The notes below the pieces were generated by a model, which searched no databases, had not been told where the DNA came from, and saw nothing but the letters and a program-made list of their open reading frames with translations. A stretch of 64,000 nt of DNA, from the NCBI RefSeq assembly GCF_900105055.1, contig NZ_FNTA01000004.1, forward strand, positions 5,611,501 through 5,675,500. The letters are read 5' to 3'. Both the position numbers and the translations under genes were made by a program. Positions within the stretch are counted from its first letter, which is position 1; the number at the start of each line of letters is the position of its first letter. Shown one piece after another: positions 8,812-16,917 of this stretch. The stretch is from Amycolatopsis lurida (GTDB lineage Bacteria > Actinomycetota > Actinomycetes > Mycobacteriales > Pseudonocardiaceae).

Positions 8812-10015
8812 CGCGGTTGCGCTCCAGCCGGACATGGAGGTGGTCGGGCCGCCGGAAGATGTGGCCGCGTTCCCGCAACCGCCAGAATCCCGGCCGGACG
8901 CCGTCGAGCGAGCCACTGAGCCGGACACCGCCGAACCGGTGCGACAACCGCTCGAACAGCGTGTCGAACTCCGCCAGCGCCAGCTGGATGCCCAGGCAGG
9001 TGTGCGGGCCGGAGGAGAAGGCCAGCAGTCGCTGGTCGGTCCGCTCGGGACGCCAGGAGTCCGGGTCCTCGAAGGCGTTCTCGTCACGGCTGGCGCTGCC
9101 CAGCGACAGCAGGAGCGCGGACCGGCGCGGGACGTCCACCCCGTGCAGGTTCAGGTCCCTGGTCGCGTACCGGAGGATGGTGTGGCTCGGCGGTTCCCAC
9201 CGCAGCGTCTCGCGCACCACCTGGGTGCGGTACTCCTGGTCCGCCAGCGTCGACAGGTCGACATCGTGCGCCAGCACGGCGTACATGATCTTGCCGATGG
9301 TCGCGACGCTCGTCTCGGTGCCCGCGAGCAGGAACAGCGTGGCCGTGCCCAGCATGGATTCGTCGAGCGGCTCACCCGGCGGGAAGACGAGATCGAGGAA
9401 CGGCATCCGGCCGCCCTCGCGGCGCTCGGCGAGTTTGCCCTTCAGGTAGTCGATCAGCTCCGCCTTGGCCGCGAGCGCCGAATCCAGCGAGGTCGCCGGG
9501 AACTCGATCGCACCGGCCAGCGGCAGCACCCGGGGACGCAGCCAGGCCGCGTCCTCCGGCGGCAACCCGAACAACCGGGTGACCATGGCGTAGGGCACCC
9601 CGACCGCGACCCGCTCCATGAACTCGATGTCGACCTCGTTCCCCGTGCCCATTTCGGCCTCGATCGAGTCGAGGACCTGGTCCACCGCGGGGATGAGGAT
9701 CTCGGTGCGCAGCCGCTTCACCGACGCGCCGGCGAACAGCGGCATGAACAGCTTCCGCAGATCGCGATGGCGGGGCCCGTCGGTGTCCAGCAACGTCCGG
9801 CCGAACAGGCGACGGCTGCTGCGCATCGGGAATCCGCTGCCGACCTCGCGGTCGGCCAGCAGGGCCTGGACGTCTTCGAACCTGGTGACCAGGAAGGCGT
9901 TGAACGCCGCCGACCAGTGCACCGGATCCGAACGCCGGAGCTCTTTGTAGATGGGCCAGGGGTCGGCGAGGAATTCGTCGGAACTGAAGTCCAGTTTCAC
10001 CGGTGCCGAGCTCAT
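8804..10015 (-). CDS. Cytochrome P450
   Basis: The 403-residue soluble bacterial P450 shows all landmarks: I-helix LLAGTETS (oxygen activation), K-helix RETLRWEPP (ExxR) and the heme loop FSSGPHTCLG with the thiolate Cys. It needs ferredoxin and reductase partners, not seen here. Its place between a flavin monooxygenase and an adenylation gene suggests it oxidises the peptide, a carrier-bound amino acid or the released aldehyde. The start ATG overlaps the stop of the LLM oxidoreductase gene, and its end overlaps the next start. The exact reaction cannot be predicted. Confidence 0.95.
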   Translation of the reverse strand: MSSAPVKLDFSSDEFLADPWPIYKELRRSDPVHWSAAFNAFLVTRFEDVQALLADREVGSGFPMRSSRRLFGRTLLDTDGPRHRDLRKLFMPLFAGASVKRLRTEILIPAVDQVLDSIEAEMGTGNEVDIEFMERVAVGVPYAMVTRLFGLPPEDAAWLRPRVLPLAGAIEFPATSLDSALAAKAELIDYLKGKLAERREGGRMPFLDLVFPPGEPLDESMLGTATLFLLAGTETSVATIGKIMYAVLAHDVDLSTLADQEYRTQVVRETLRWEPPSHTILRYATRDLNLHGVDVPRRSALLLSLGSASRDENAFEDPDSWRPERTDQRLLAFSSGPHTCLGIQLALAEFDTLFERLSHRFGGVRLSGSLDGVRPGFWRLRERGHIFRRPDHLHVRLERNRDA

Positions 10016-11160
10016 TTGTCACCTCCGTTGCCGACCAGCTCGGTCCGGGATTTCAGCTGGCGCCCGGCCTCTTCCGAAGTGAGCCGGAGCGATTCGGTGA
10101 TGCCGTCGTAGCCGCCGACGAGGGCGGGCACGACCTCGTGCGCGAGCGCGGTCAGCTGGTCGAGGGTCGCGCGGTGCGAAATCCACCTGGGCACGAAGAA
10201 GTTCAGCGAAACCGGGTCGCCGATCCGGTCCACCAGCTCCTTGATCCTGGCGGCGCAGGTCGCGGCGTCGCCGACGATGAACCCGCCCGTGTCGACGAGG
10301 TTCTGCAGCGTCTTGCGGTGCGCGACCGGCGAATCCGGGATGGGCATGCCCAGCGTGCCCCGGTACAGACCGCGGCGCAGCGCGGAAAAGCCTTCCAGCA
10401 GTTCCTCGACGCCCGCGGCGGGGGAGTCCGCGACGTGGACGAAGACGTTGCAGCGGATCCGGGTTCCCCCCGCGGATTTGTTCCGGTAGGCGTCGATGCG
10501 CTCGATCAGCGCGCCGACCGGGTCGGGGTCCATTCCGGGCCTGATGGCGCCCCACGGCGGTGCCACGTGGACGGTCGGGGTCGTCGACGTGTCGGTCAGG
10601 AGCTCGATTCCGGCCGGGCTCAGCGAGGACGCGACGACGGTCTCGATGGTGCCGGGCCCCCTCAGCGGCTGGAGCTGGAGCACTGCTTTCTTCACGGTGA
10701 ACCACGGTGTCGTGGTGTTGACCGTCTCGCCGTTGAGAAGCGCCTGCACCGTCCCCAGCGCCGCGCGGAAATGGTCGCGGACCGAGGCCGGGTCCACCCC
10801 GATCATTTCCATGTCGTGGACGTAGGTTCCCGTGCCGACGCCCAGGATCGCCCGGCCCGCGGTGAGGTGATCGAGCAACGTGATCCGTTCCGCGACATGC
10901 AAAGGGTGGTGGTAGGGCAGCGGGATCACTCCCGTGGCGAACCGGATCCGGCGCGTCTCACGGGCCAGCGCCGCCATCAGCATTTCGGGCGAACTGAGCG
11001 TGCTCCAGCCGCTGGAATGGTGCTCGCCGAGCCAGATCTCGTCGAAACCCAGGTCGTCGACGAGGCCGCACAGCTCGATGTCGCGCTTCAGCGACGCGTG
11101 CGGGCTGACCGAAGGGTCGTGAAAGGGAGGCAGGAAGCAGCCGAATGCCTTTGTGTTCAT
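10012..11160 (-). CDS. Luciferase-like (LLM class) flavin-dependent monooxygenase
   Basis: The 382-residue protein is a TIM-barrel member of the bacterial luciferase/LLM family. It has an N-terminal FDEIWLGEHH motif, RIRFATGVIPLPYHHPL, and LGVGTGTYVHDMEMIGVD around the phosphate-binding loop. Such enzymes use reduced FMN or F420 to hydroxylate or oxidise a substrate. In NRPS clusters they often act on a carrier-bound amino acid. The gene follows the carrier protein by 37 bases and overlaps the P450 start by four, so it is part of the operon. Cofactor and substrate are unknown. Confidence 0.88.
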   Translation of the reverse strand: MNTKAFGCFLPPFHDPSVSPHASLKRDIELCGLVDDLGFDEIWLGEHHSSGWSTLSSPEMLMAALARETRRIRFATGVIPLPYHHPLHVAERITLLDHLTAGRAILGVGTGTYVHDMEMIGVDPASVRDHFRAALGTVQALLNGETVNTTTPWFTVKKAVLQLQPLRGPGTIETVVASSLSPAGIELLTDTSTTPTVHVAPPWGAIRPGMDPDPVGALIERIDAYRNKSAGGTRIRCNVFVHVADSPAAGVEELLEGFSALRRGLYRGTLGMPIPDSPVAHRKTLQNLVDTGGFIVGDAATCAARIKELVDRIGDPVSLNFFVPRWISHRATLDQLTALAHEVVPALVGGYDGITESLRLTSEEAGRQLKSRTELVGNGGDK

Positions 11161-11197
11161 CTCGTTCCTTTGTCCGGAGGTGGGCGATCGTGCTGCG

Positions 11198-11461
11198 TCA
11201 GGCCGACGGCACCTGTTCGAGCAGGTAGTCGCAGAACTTGTCCACAGTGGTCAGATCCTCGTTCTCTTCGAGGTCGATGAACACGTCGAGCTTCGTCTCG
11301 ATCTTCTCGATGAGCGCCAGGTACTCGATGGAGCTCATACCCGTCTCGGGGAACTCCGTGTCCGCTTCGATGGTCTGGTTCTCCAGAACACCGCCCGCGA
11401 CCTCGGTCAGCAGGGAGAAAATCTGCTGACGCAATTCCGCCCGCGCGTCTTCCGCGTTCAT
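11198..11461 (-). CDS. Free-standing acyl/peptidyl carrier protein
   Basis: The acidic 87-residue protein has the four-helix carrier fold signature, with the 4'-phosphopantetheine attachment Ser in TGMSSIEYLALIEKIE. It is the first clear gene of the NRPS operon and is preceded by AAAGGGGAC. A separate adenylation protein and a condensation-first NRPS follow, so it is most simply the donor carrier. The stand-alone adenylation protein would load it, and the NRPS condensation domain would join its cargo to the next residue. An alternative is that it accepts an acyl group from the E1 pair. Which holds cannot be decided from sequence. Confidence 0.9.
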   Translation of the reverse strand: MNAEDARAELRQQIFSLLTEVAGGVLENQTIEADTEFPETGMSSIEYLALIEKIETKLDVFIDLEENEDLTTVDKFCDYLLEQVPSA

Positions 11462-11643
11462 GTGTCCCCTTTGCTGAATCCGCGCACAAGCGCACGGATG
11501 GATGAGTGCTGAATGGCGATTTCACCGCATGCGAAAGCGGTGATCAATTCGATGATCACGACGGCGGAAATCACCCCAGTGTGCTCGCCGCCGTGCCTCC
11601 CAGTGCGCCCGGATATCCGTCCGGGCGGGCGATTCGACACCAT
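11458..11643 (-). CDS. Possible 61-codon leader ORF upstream of the carrier protein
   Basis: An open frame of 61 codons starts at ATG 11643 and ends in an ATGA overlap with the carrier-protein start, the same kind of junction used throughout this operon. The translation has a hydrophobic stretch (VISAVVIIELITAFAC) but no family I recognise. Its third-position GC (about 72 percent by eye) is lower than that of the neighbouring genes, and its ribosome site is weak. It may be a coupled leader peptide or simply open sequence in the operon's 5' region. Confidence 0.2.
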   Translation of the reverse strand: MVSNRPPGRISGRTGRHGGEHTGVISAVVIIELITAFACGEIAIQHSSIRALVRGFSKGDT

Positions 11644-11656
11644 TGTCGCCCGAATC
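11608..11656. promoter_or_regulatory. Two dyads upstream of the NRPS operon (possible operator)
   Basis: Two inverted repeats lie about 150-195 bases upstream of the carrier-protein start. One is CCCGGA-N6-TCCGGG at 11608-11625. The other is GATTCG-N14-CGAATC at 11631-11656. The second resembles, in its TTCGA half-site, the sites bound by StrR-type regulators, and a StrR-like gene lies next door. The spacing does not fit the classical StrR consensus exactly, so the link is only suggestive. Confidence 0.3.
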
Positions 11657-11739
11657 TTCCGCGATCCGCAACAGTCCGGGACACAGGTCTTCGTCGATTA
11701 CTTCGCGGTTACGTGAGGAAAGATCATTGTGGAACGACG

Positions 11740-11784
11740 CGAAGGGGGCTTTCCGCGCATCGCGTGCGCGGAAAGCCCCCTTCG
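11740..11784. terminator. Perfect 19-bp hairpin between regulator and NRPS operon
   Basis: Arms 11740-11758 and 11766-11784 are perfect reverse complements (core CGAAGGGGGCTTTCCGCGC) around a 7-base loop. The hairpin lies 9 bases beyond the stop of the StrR-like gene, as expected of a terminator for it. There is no clear T-tract. The GAAGGGGGC core recurs in other intergenic hairpins of the window. Confidence 0.65.
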
Positions 11785-11792
11785 TCGTCAGG

Positions 11793-12797
11793 TCAGCGCT
11801 TGCGCTTCTGCAGCAGTTCCGCGAACTGCCGCCAGTCCTCCGCCCGGGCCTTGGCGAGTTCGGAGATCAATTCCAGCCGGTGTTCGGGGATGTTCCTGGC
11901 GACCTGATCCCATTCGTCCCGGTCGTTCAGGTGACCGTCCAGCAACCGCACCAGGGTGCGGCCGGACTCGGTGTACCGGATGGTGGGGTCCGAGCGGAGC
12001 CGTTCCACGGCCGCCTGGGTGTCCGTTCCCACCTGATCGCCGCCCTCGGCCGGGCGGGTGCGCGGCCTGGCGGCGGGGCTTGCCGGGCTCTTCTCGCCCT
12101 GGAGGTGCCGGTGGCGTACGTCGTGCGCGGTCGCGAGGGAAACACCCGCGCCACGGGCGATTTCGCGGATCGAAGCGGAGGGATTGCTCGCGAGCAGCTC
12201 GTGGGCGCGACGGCGGCCCTGCGCCGGATCGAGCGCGCGGACGCGGCCGTCGCGGCCGACGTGGGCGTTCGACTGGGGAACTTCCCCACTCGAACGCCGG
12301 CGCAACTTGCCGACCGTCTTGTGCGAAAGGCCGGTGACCGCCGCGATCGCCCGGTCGGACCAGTGGGGCCGGGTGCCGAGGATCCGGCAGGCGGCGGCCT
12401 TGCGGTCGGCGAGGGAAAGCGGCAGGCCGTGCGCGATGTTCGTCTTCACCGCGAGGATGAAGGCCGCCTGCTCGTCCCCGTCGAAGAACTGGACGTTGAT
12501 CGCGGTGGCGTTCTTCAGCTTCGCCGCCTGAAGCCGATGCGTTCCGTCGATCACCCGCATCGTGGAGCGGTGGACGAGAATCGGCGGAAGCGGGGCATCC
12601 GTCTCCGCGAGTACCCGTGCGTACGCGGGATCCACGCCCGCCGCCCGCGGGGAGTCTCGCACCGACAACGCGTCGAGCGGGACCTCGGCGACCTCGCCGA
12701 GCGGCGGGTCGGAGCCGACCGCGACCCACTCGTCTTCCCTTCTGGCCGCGGGGATCTGCGTGCCATCGGCAGCTTTCACCTTATGCCAGTTTAACAT
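11793..12797 (-). CDS. StrR-like, ParB-domain transcriptional regulator with TTA codon
   Basis: The protein of about 334 residues has an N-terminal ParB-like fold (VPLDALSVRDSPR, then IDGTHRLQAAKL, then AVKTNIAHGLPLS) and a helix-turn-helix (SDRAIAAVTGLSHKTVGKL). A second HTH-like segment follows (IREIARGAGVSLATAHDV). This is the layout of StrR-family activators of antibiotic clusters. I chose ATG 12797, preceded by GGGGGCTGGAAG; a TTG 11 codons earlier (12830) has a poorly placed ribosome site. Codon 2 is then TTA, the rare leucine codon that in Streptomyces ties genes to the bldA tRNA. The gene probably controls the adjacent NRPS operon (inference). Confidence 0.85.
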   Translation of the reverse strand: MLNWHKVKAADGTQIPAARREDEWVAVGSDPPLGEVAEVPLDALSVRDSPRAAGVDPAYARVLAETDAPLPPILVHRSTMRVIDGTHRLQAAKLKNATAINVQFFDGDEQAAFILAVKTNIAHGLPLSLADRKAAACRILGTRPHWSDRAIAAVTGLSHKTVGKLRRRSSGEVPQSNAHVGRDGRVRALDPAQGRRRAHELLASNPSASIREIARGAGVSLATAHDVRHRHLQGEKSPASPAARPRTRPAEGGDQVGTDTQAAVERLRSDPTIRYTESGRTLVRLLDGHLNDRDEWDQVARNIPEHRLELISELAKARAEDWRQFAELLQKRKR

Positions 12798-12830
12798 CTT
12801 CCAGCCCCCAGAACACTTGGTGAATATCAA

Positions 12831-13664
12831 ACCTTTTCAATATTCGAGCCGGTTCGAGTGGTTGTCAAGGTCCGCGAGTCGCGATCGTGACGTCGCCTGG
12901 GTGTTCGACCGGCGTGCCCGGGCCATGGTGACTTTTGTGTGGTGCCGTCGAGTTTCTCGGCTACCCTCCGTCGCCGCGCCACCGGATGGAACCGAGTCGC
13001 TTGACGGGAGCCCGAGATGCACGCAACCTGGTCTGGGGCCCGTCGGACGGAAGGGAAGCTCATAAACCGGTCGGTGAAATACTTCCAGGGAATTCCTGGC
13101 GGCGGCTCGTGGAATGTACCGCGATTCTTTCACGAAACCCGATTTCGAAGAATGGAATGATCTTTGCTTCGTCGGCAGAGGTCGCATTTCGCGTGTTGAC
13201 GCACCGAACGCGCGCGACGTCCGGGTGCTCGCCGCCTTGTCCGGCGGTGAGCGCGGATCACTCGCTCGGAGCTCGGTTGCGGTCGTCGCGGTGGAGCCCA
13301 CTCTGGCGAGCGTTTCGCTGCTCTTCGCGAGTTGTTCCGCTCGGTACTGAGTCCGGAAGTCGTGAACACGAAGCGTGGCCGGTTCGGGCTCGCCGCTGTC
13401 ACTGGTCCACAAAGGACAGTCGTCACGCTGTGCGAAGGAGCGATCGAGCGTCTTCGGGCATGTGCGGCCCGATCAACCGGGTGGGGTGTTTCCTGTGGTG
13501 CCGTAACCCGCCGACATGGGTTCCAGTTACCTGCCACACGCGTCGAAAGGGTGGATCGACGAACTACGAAGACCACGTCCGCCGAGACGCCGGCGACCGG
13601 CGAATCCGGCGTGAAAACCATCGGTGACCGTGAGGGAGACACTGAGAGGTCTCCCGGCCTTGTG
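12831..13664. other. Long intergenic region without a convincing gene
   Basis: About 830 bases lie between the StrR-like gene and tRNA-Arg. Open frames here have mixed third-position composition and no recognisable product. The segment next to the regulator (12840-12857) holds two direct TTCGAG copies and a GTTCGAGTG half-site, close to the StrR half-site consensus, which may be part of an autoregulatory site. A/T content is higher near 13080-13200. Otherwise I see nothing definable. Confidence 0.4.
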
Positions 13665-13737
13665 TGCCCTCGGCAGGATTCGAACCTGCGACACCTGCCT
13701 CCGGAGGGCAGTGCTCTATCCCCTGAGCTACGAGGGC
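13665..13737 (-). tRNA. tRNA-Arg (anticodon CCG)
   Basis: A complete cloverleaf reads on the minus strand: acceptor GCCCTCG/CGAGGGC, D-arm GCTC...GAGC, anticodon stem CTGCC/GGCAG with loop CTCCGGA (anticodon CCG, reading the Arg codon CGG), and T-arm GCAGG-TTCGAAT-CCTGC. Length is 73 including the discriminator A. The 3' CCA is not encoded and must be added after transcription. Confidence 0.97.
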
Positions 13738-13934
13738 GTTGCCGCCTGAGCGACGTTGAAAGCTTAGCGCATGTCTCCACGGGCGCTCCCGAGTGGTGGT
13801 CGTTAGCCGTCGTGGTGCCCGGGATGGGTGTCTTATGCGGCCCTGACCAGGCCTTTCAAGTCTCGTGTCTGCCGTCGGCCAGGCCTGCCGAAAAGGCGTA
13901 GCGTCGGTGTCGCCGACGAACCGGGGGAGGCCCG

Positions 13935-15059
13935 ATGATCGAACCGTTCGAGGTGCGGATCCCCGACTCCGCCATCGCCGACCTGCGCGCCCGGCTGCGC
14001 GCCACGCGCTGGCCCGAGCCTGCCACCGTGGACGGCTGGGAGCAGGGAGTTCCGCTGGAGTTCGCGCGGGAGCTGTGCCGGTGTTGGTCGGAGGACTACG
14101 ACTTCGGTTTGGCTGACCGCGTCAACGCTTTCCCCGGTTTCAAGACCACTGTGGACGGTCTCGGGATCCACTTCCTGCACGTTCGTTCGCCGGAGCCGGA
14201 CGCGACGCCGCTCGTGCTCACGCACGGCTGGCCGGGCTCGGTCGTCGAGTTCCTCGACGTGCTCGGCCCGCTGACCGATCCCGCCGCGCACGGGGGCGAT
14301 CCGGCGGACGCGTTCCATGTCGTGGCGCCGTCGCTGCCGGGGTTCGGCTGGAGTGACAAGCCGTCGTCGACGGGGTGGAACGTCGAGCGCATCGCGCGGG
14401 CCTGGGACGAGCTGATGGGGCGGCTCGGCTACGAGCGTTACGTCGCGCAGGGTGGCGACTGGGGTGCCGGGGTGACGAACATGCTCGCCAAGCTCGTGCC
14501 GGAGCGGCTGATCGGTGTCCACGTCACCATGGCGGGGGTTCCGTACGACGAGACCGTGCTGGGTGAACCGACGGCGGAGGAGAGGGCGGCGATCGGTGAT
14601 CTCGCGCGATTCCGCGAGGTCGGATCCGCATACTCCCGGCAACAGGCCACGCGGCCGCAGACGCTCGGTTACGGGCTCGCCGATTCGCCCGCGGCGCAGG
14701 CGGCGTGGATCGCGGAGAAGTTCCGGGAGTGGACCGACAACGACGGCTCACCGGAGACCGCGCTGTCCTGGCGCCGGATGCTCGACGCGATCTCCGTCTA
14801 CTGGTTCACCGAGACGGCGGCCTCGTCGGCGCGGATCTACTGGGAGAACACGAAGCAGGACGTCTCGGCGGTTGAAGTTCCTTCGGGTATTTCGATCTTC
14901 CCCCGCGAGATCATCCGGCCGTCACGGCGCTGGGCGGAGCTGCGCTACACCGATCTTCGCTGGTACGAGGTGCTGCCCGCGGGCGGACACTTCGCCGCCT
15001 TCGAGCAGCCCGAGGCCTTCGTCGGCCAGTTGCGGGGGTTCTTCCGGTCGCTTCGGTAG
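13935..15059 (+). CDS. Epoxide hydrolase (alpha/beta hydrolase with EHN domain)
   Basis: The 374-residue protein has the N-terminal epoxide hydrolase segment (FEVRIPDSAIADLRARL) and an alpha/beta-hydrolase core. THGWPGS supplies the oxyanion hole, QGGDWGAG holds the nucleophilic Asp, and GGHFAAFEQPE has the catalytic His near the C-terminus. Such enzymes open epoxides to diols through an ester intermediate. The ATG follows a GGGGGAGG ribosome site. It stands alone between the tRNA and the CDF gene, so its natural substrate is unknown; detoxification or catabolism is most likely. Confidence 0.88.
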   Translation: MIEPFEVRIPDSAIADLRARLRATRWPEPATVDGWEQGVPLEFARELCRCWSEDYDFGLADRVNAFPGFKTTVDGLGIHFLHVRSPEPDATPLVLTHGWPGSVVEFLDVLGPLTDPAAHGGDPADAFHVVAPSLPGFGWSDKPSSTGWNVERIARAWDELMGRLGYERYVAQGGDWGAGVTNMLAKLVPERLIGVHVTMAGVPYDETVLGEPTAEERAAIGDLARFREVGSAYSRQQATRPQTLGYGLADSPAAQAAWIAEKFREWTDNDGSPETALSWRRMLDAISVYWFTETAASSARIYWENTKQDVSAVEVPSGISIFPREIIRPSRRWAELRYTDLRWYEVLPAGGHFAAFEQPEAFVGQLRGFFRSLR

Positions 15060-15129
15060 CGGTGCGTGGCGAGTCCAGGTTTCGGGAAGGCCCTCATGGG
15101 GGATGGCTTCCGTGTGCGGCTTAAGACAT

Positions 15130-15148
15130 GGTGAACTTAGGCTCACCT
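15130..15148. promoter_or_regulatory. DtxR/DmdR-like dyad upstream of the CDF exporter
   Basis: GGTGAAC-TTAG-GCTCACC forms an 18-bp inverted repeat with one mismatch. It contains TTAGGCTCACCT, which equals the right two-thirds of the iron box known for the DtxR-family regulator DmdR1 of Streptomyces. It lies about 65 bases before the CDF start. The assignment is by resemblance only. Confidence 0.4.
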
Positions 15149-15150
15149 GT

Positions 15151-15175
15151 ATTGCACATATGCGCATGTGACAAT
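15151..15175. promoter_or_regulatory. ArsR/SmtB-like dyad upstream of the CDF exporter
   Basis: The stretch reads ATTG-CACAT-ATGCGC-ATGTG-A-CAAT, an imperfect dyad with a perfect ATGCGCAT core, embedded in A/T-richer DNA just before a metal-exporter gene. ArsR/SmtB metal sensors bind dyads of this kind near CDF genes. No sensor gene is adjacent, so the regulator would be encoded elsewhere. Confidence 0.4.
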
Positions 15176-15210
15176 ATATTCGGCCTGTCGACTTCACGAG
15201 AGGCGGAGCA

Positions 15211-16128
15211 ATGGGTCACGGGCACGGGCATGGAACAGCCTCGCCGTCGAGCGCGTCAGGCCGCTACCTCAAGAGCTTGACGATCGCACTGGTCATCGGC
15301 GCCGGCTTCATGGTCATGGAGTTCGTCGTCGGGTTCGCCACCGGCTCGCTCGCGCTGATCTCCGACGCCGCGCACATGTTCACCGACGTCCTCGGTGTCG
15401 GCATGGCGCTGGCGGCCATCCTGCTCGCCCGGCGCAGCGGCCCGACGCTGACCAGGACGTTCGGGTTCTACCGCGCCGAAGTGCTCGCGGCCCTGGCCAA
15501 CGCCATCCTGCTGTTCGGCGTCGCGGGCTACGTCCTGGTCGAGGCCATCGGCCGGATCAGCGACCCGCCCGCGGTGCCCGGCCTGCCCGTCCTGCTGGCC
15601 GCGGCCGCCGGTCTCGTCGCGAACATCGTCTCGTTCCTGATCCTGCGCAAGGGCGCGGAGGAGAGCATCAACGTCCGCGGCGCGTACCTCGAAGTCCTCG
15701 CCGACCTGATCGGCTCCGTCGGCGTGCTGCTGAGCGGCGCGATCACGCTGCTGACCGGCTGGCGCTACGCCGACCCGATCATCGGTGTCGCCATCGGCCT
15801 GTTCGTCCTGCCCCGCACCTACGCCCTCGCCCGCCGCGCGCTGCGGATCCTGTTCCAGCACGCGCCGAAGGGCGTCGACGTCGCCGGGATCCAGGCCGAA
15901 CTCGGCGAGCTGAAGGGTGTCGAGGACGTCCACGACCTGCACGTCTGGACGCTGACGTCGGGTATGGAGGTCGCTTCGGCGCACCTCACCATCGCGCCGA
16001 CCGTCGAGCAGGCCGAGGTGCTGACCGAGGCGCAGAACCTCCTGGCGAACCGCTACTCGATCGAGCACGCGACCCTCCAGATAGAAGTGCCTCAATGCGC
16101 TCAACGCTGCCGGGAGCTCTCCTGGTGA
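15211..16128 (+). CDS. Cation diffusion facilitator (CDF) metal efflux protein
   Basis: The 305-residue protein opens with a metal-binding MGHGHGHG. It has six transmembrane segments, then a cytoplasmic C-terminal domain (GVEDVHDLHVWTLTSG). Transmembrane helix 2 carries SDAAHMFTD, giving the usual His and Asp metal ligands of the transport site. Helix 5 has EVLADLIGS, an Asp with no preceding His, so metal choice may differ from classical zinc exporters. CDF proteins expel Zn, Fe, Mn or Co from the cytoplasm in exchange for protons. Two operator-like dyads lie in the 85 bases upstream, which points to metal-dependent control. Confidence 0.93.
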   Translation: MGHGHGHGTASPSSASGRYLKSLTIALVIGAGFMVMEFVVGFATGSLALISDAAHMFTDVLGVGMALAAILLARRSGPTLTRTFGFYRAEVLAALANAILLFGVAGYVLVEAIGRISDPPAVPGLPVLLAAAAGLVANIVSFLILRKGAEESINVRGAYLEVLADLIGSVGVLLSGAITLLTGWRYADPIIGVAIGLFVLPRTYALARRALRILFQHAPKGVDVAGIQAELGELKGVEDVHDLHVWTLTSGMEVASAHLTIAPTVEQAEVLTEAQNLLANRYSIEHATLQIEVPQCAQRCRELSW

Positions 16129-16132
16129 CCCC

Positions 16133-16207
16133 CTGACGCATTTCGTCCTCTGAACGCGGTAGTTGGCAAAGCGAACTACCGCATTCAGAGGACGAATTGC
16201 GTGTCAG
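16133..16207. repeat. Long palindrome of the TCGTC/ACTACCGC family
   Basis: Two arms of about 33 bases, starting CTGACGCATTTCGTCCTCTG and ending in the complement, surround a 9-base loop. The right arm covers the stop codon of the DUF305 gene. Placed between convergent genes, it can act as a bidirectional terminator. A clearly related palindrome is at 34677-34740. Confidence 0.75.
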
Positions 16208-16917
16208 GCGGGCAGGGGGGCGGCGCCGCGTTCCTGGAGGAGGCCCTTCATCAGGGTGATCTCGGCGCCCTGTGAGACCAGCATGCTCTGCGTCAGCGAC
16301 TTCACGTCCGCGATCGACGTGTGATCGTGGCCGTACTGGGCCATCTCCGTCCCGCCTTCGTGGTGCCGCAGCATCAGCTGGAGGAAGAAGACGTCCATCT
16401 CCTTGCCGGTCAGCGACCGCAGCTTGGCCAGTTCGGCCGAAGTCGCCATCCCGGGCATCGGCGCGCCGTTCGACGGCTTCATGTCGCCACCACCGTGTCC
16501 GCCGTGGCCGGACATCGGCTCGGTCATCCACGTCATGTAGGCGCCGGTCGTCTGCTCGGGCTGGCCCCACAGGCCCAGCCAGCCCTTCATCCGGCCGACC
16601 TGCCCGGTCTGCGTGCGCTCGATGTCGAACGCGAGGGTCTTGATCGCCTGATCGGCCGTGTGGTCCCGCGCCCAGCCCGCCATGGTGACGGCCTGGAGGT
16701 GGTGCACCGACATGTCCTGCGCGAAGCCGACCTCGACCGAGCCCGCGCCGGGAGTCTTCTGCTCCGGTTCGGAGTCGATCAGCCTGGTCGTCAGCGCGCC
16801 GAGGCCGAAGCCGAGGATCAGCATGACGACCAGGGCGGCCCCGATCACCAGCCATCGGCTCTTGGCCGACCGCGAGGTGTCGTCGACGGTCTGGAGATCG
16901 GGGTCCACTCGGTTCAC
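16204..16917 (-). CDS. Membrane-anchored DUF305 protein
   Basis: The 237-residue protein has one N-terminal transmembrane anchor (WLVIGAALVVMLILGFGLGA) and an exported DUF305 domain with two His/Met-rich helices: FAQDMSVHHLQAVTMAG and LMLRHHEGGTEMAQYG. A His/Gly/Met-rich linker (SGHGGHGGGDMKP) lies between them. The ferritin-like DUF305 domain is often found near copper-handling genes, so metal binding outside the membrane is plausible. The GTG start shares one base with the stop of the DUF3105 gene, so both are cotranscribed. Function unproven. Confidence 0.85.
   Translation of the reverse strand: MNRVDPDLQTVDDTSRSAKSRWLVIGAALVVMLILGFGLGALTTRLIDSEPEQKTPGAGSVEVGFAQDMSVHHLQAVTMAGWARDHTADQAIKTLAFDIERTQTGQVGRMKGWLGLWGQPEQTTGAYMTWMTEPMSGHGGHGGGDMKPSNGAPMPGMATSAELAKLRSLTGKEMDVFFLQLMLRHHEGGTEMAQYGHDHTSIADVKSLTQSMLVSQGAEITLMKGLLQERGAAPLPA

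Noticed and set aside
13114..13350. 78-codon ORF in the 12.8-13.7 kb gap
   Set aside because: Mixed third-position GC, no ribosome site and no recognisable product.
13332..13901. ORF across the tRNA gene containing RQDSNLRHLPPEG
   Set aside because: This peptide is the well-known false translation of a tRNA antisense strand; the region is tRNA-Arg plus intergenic sequence.
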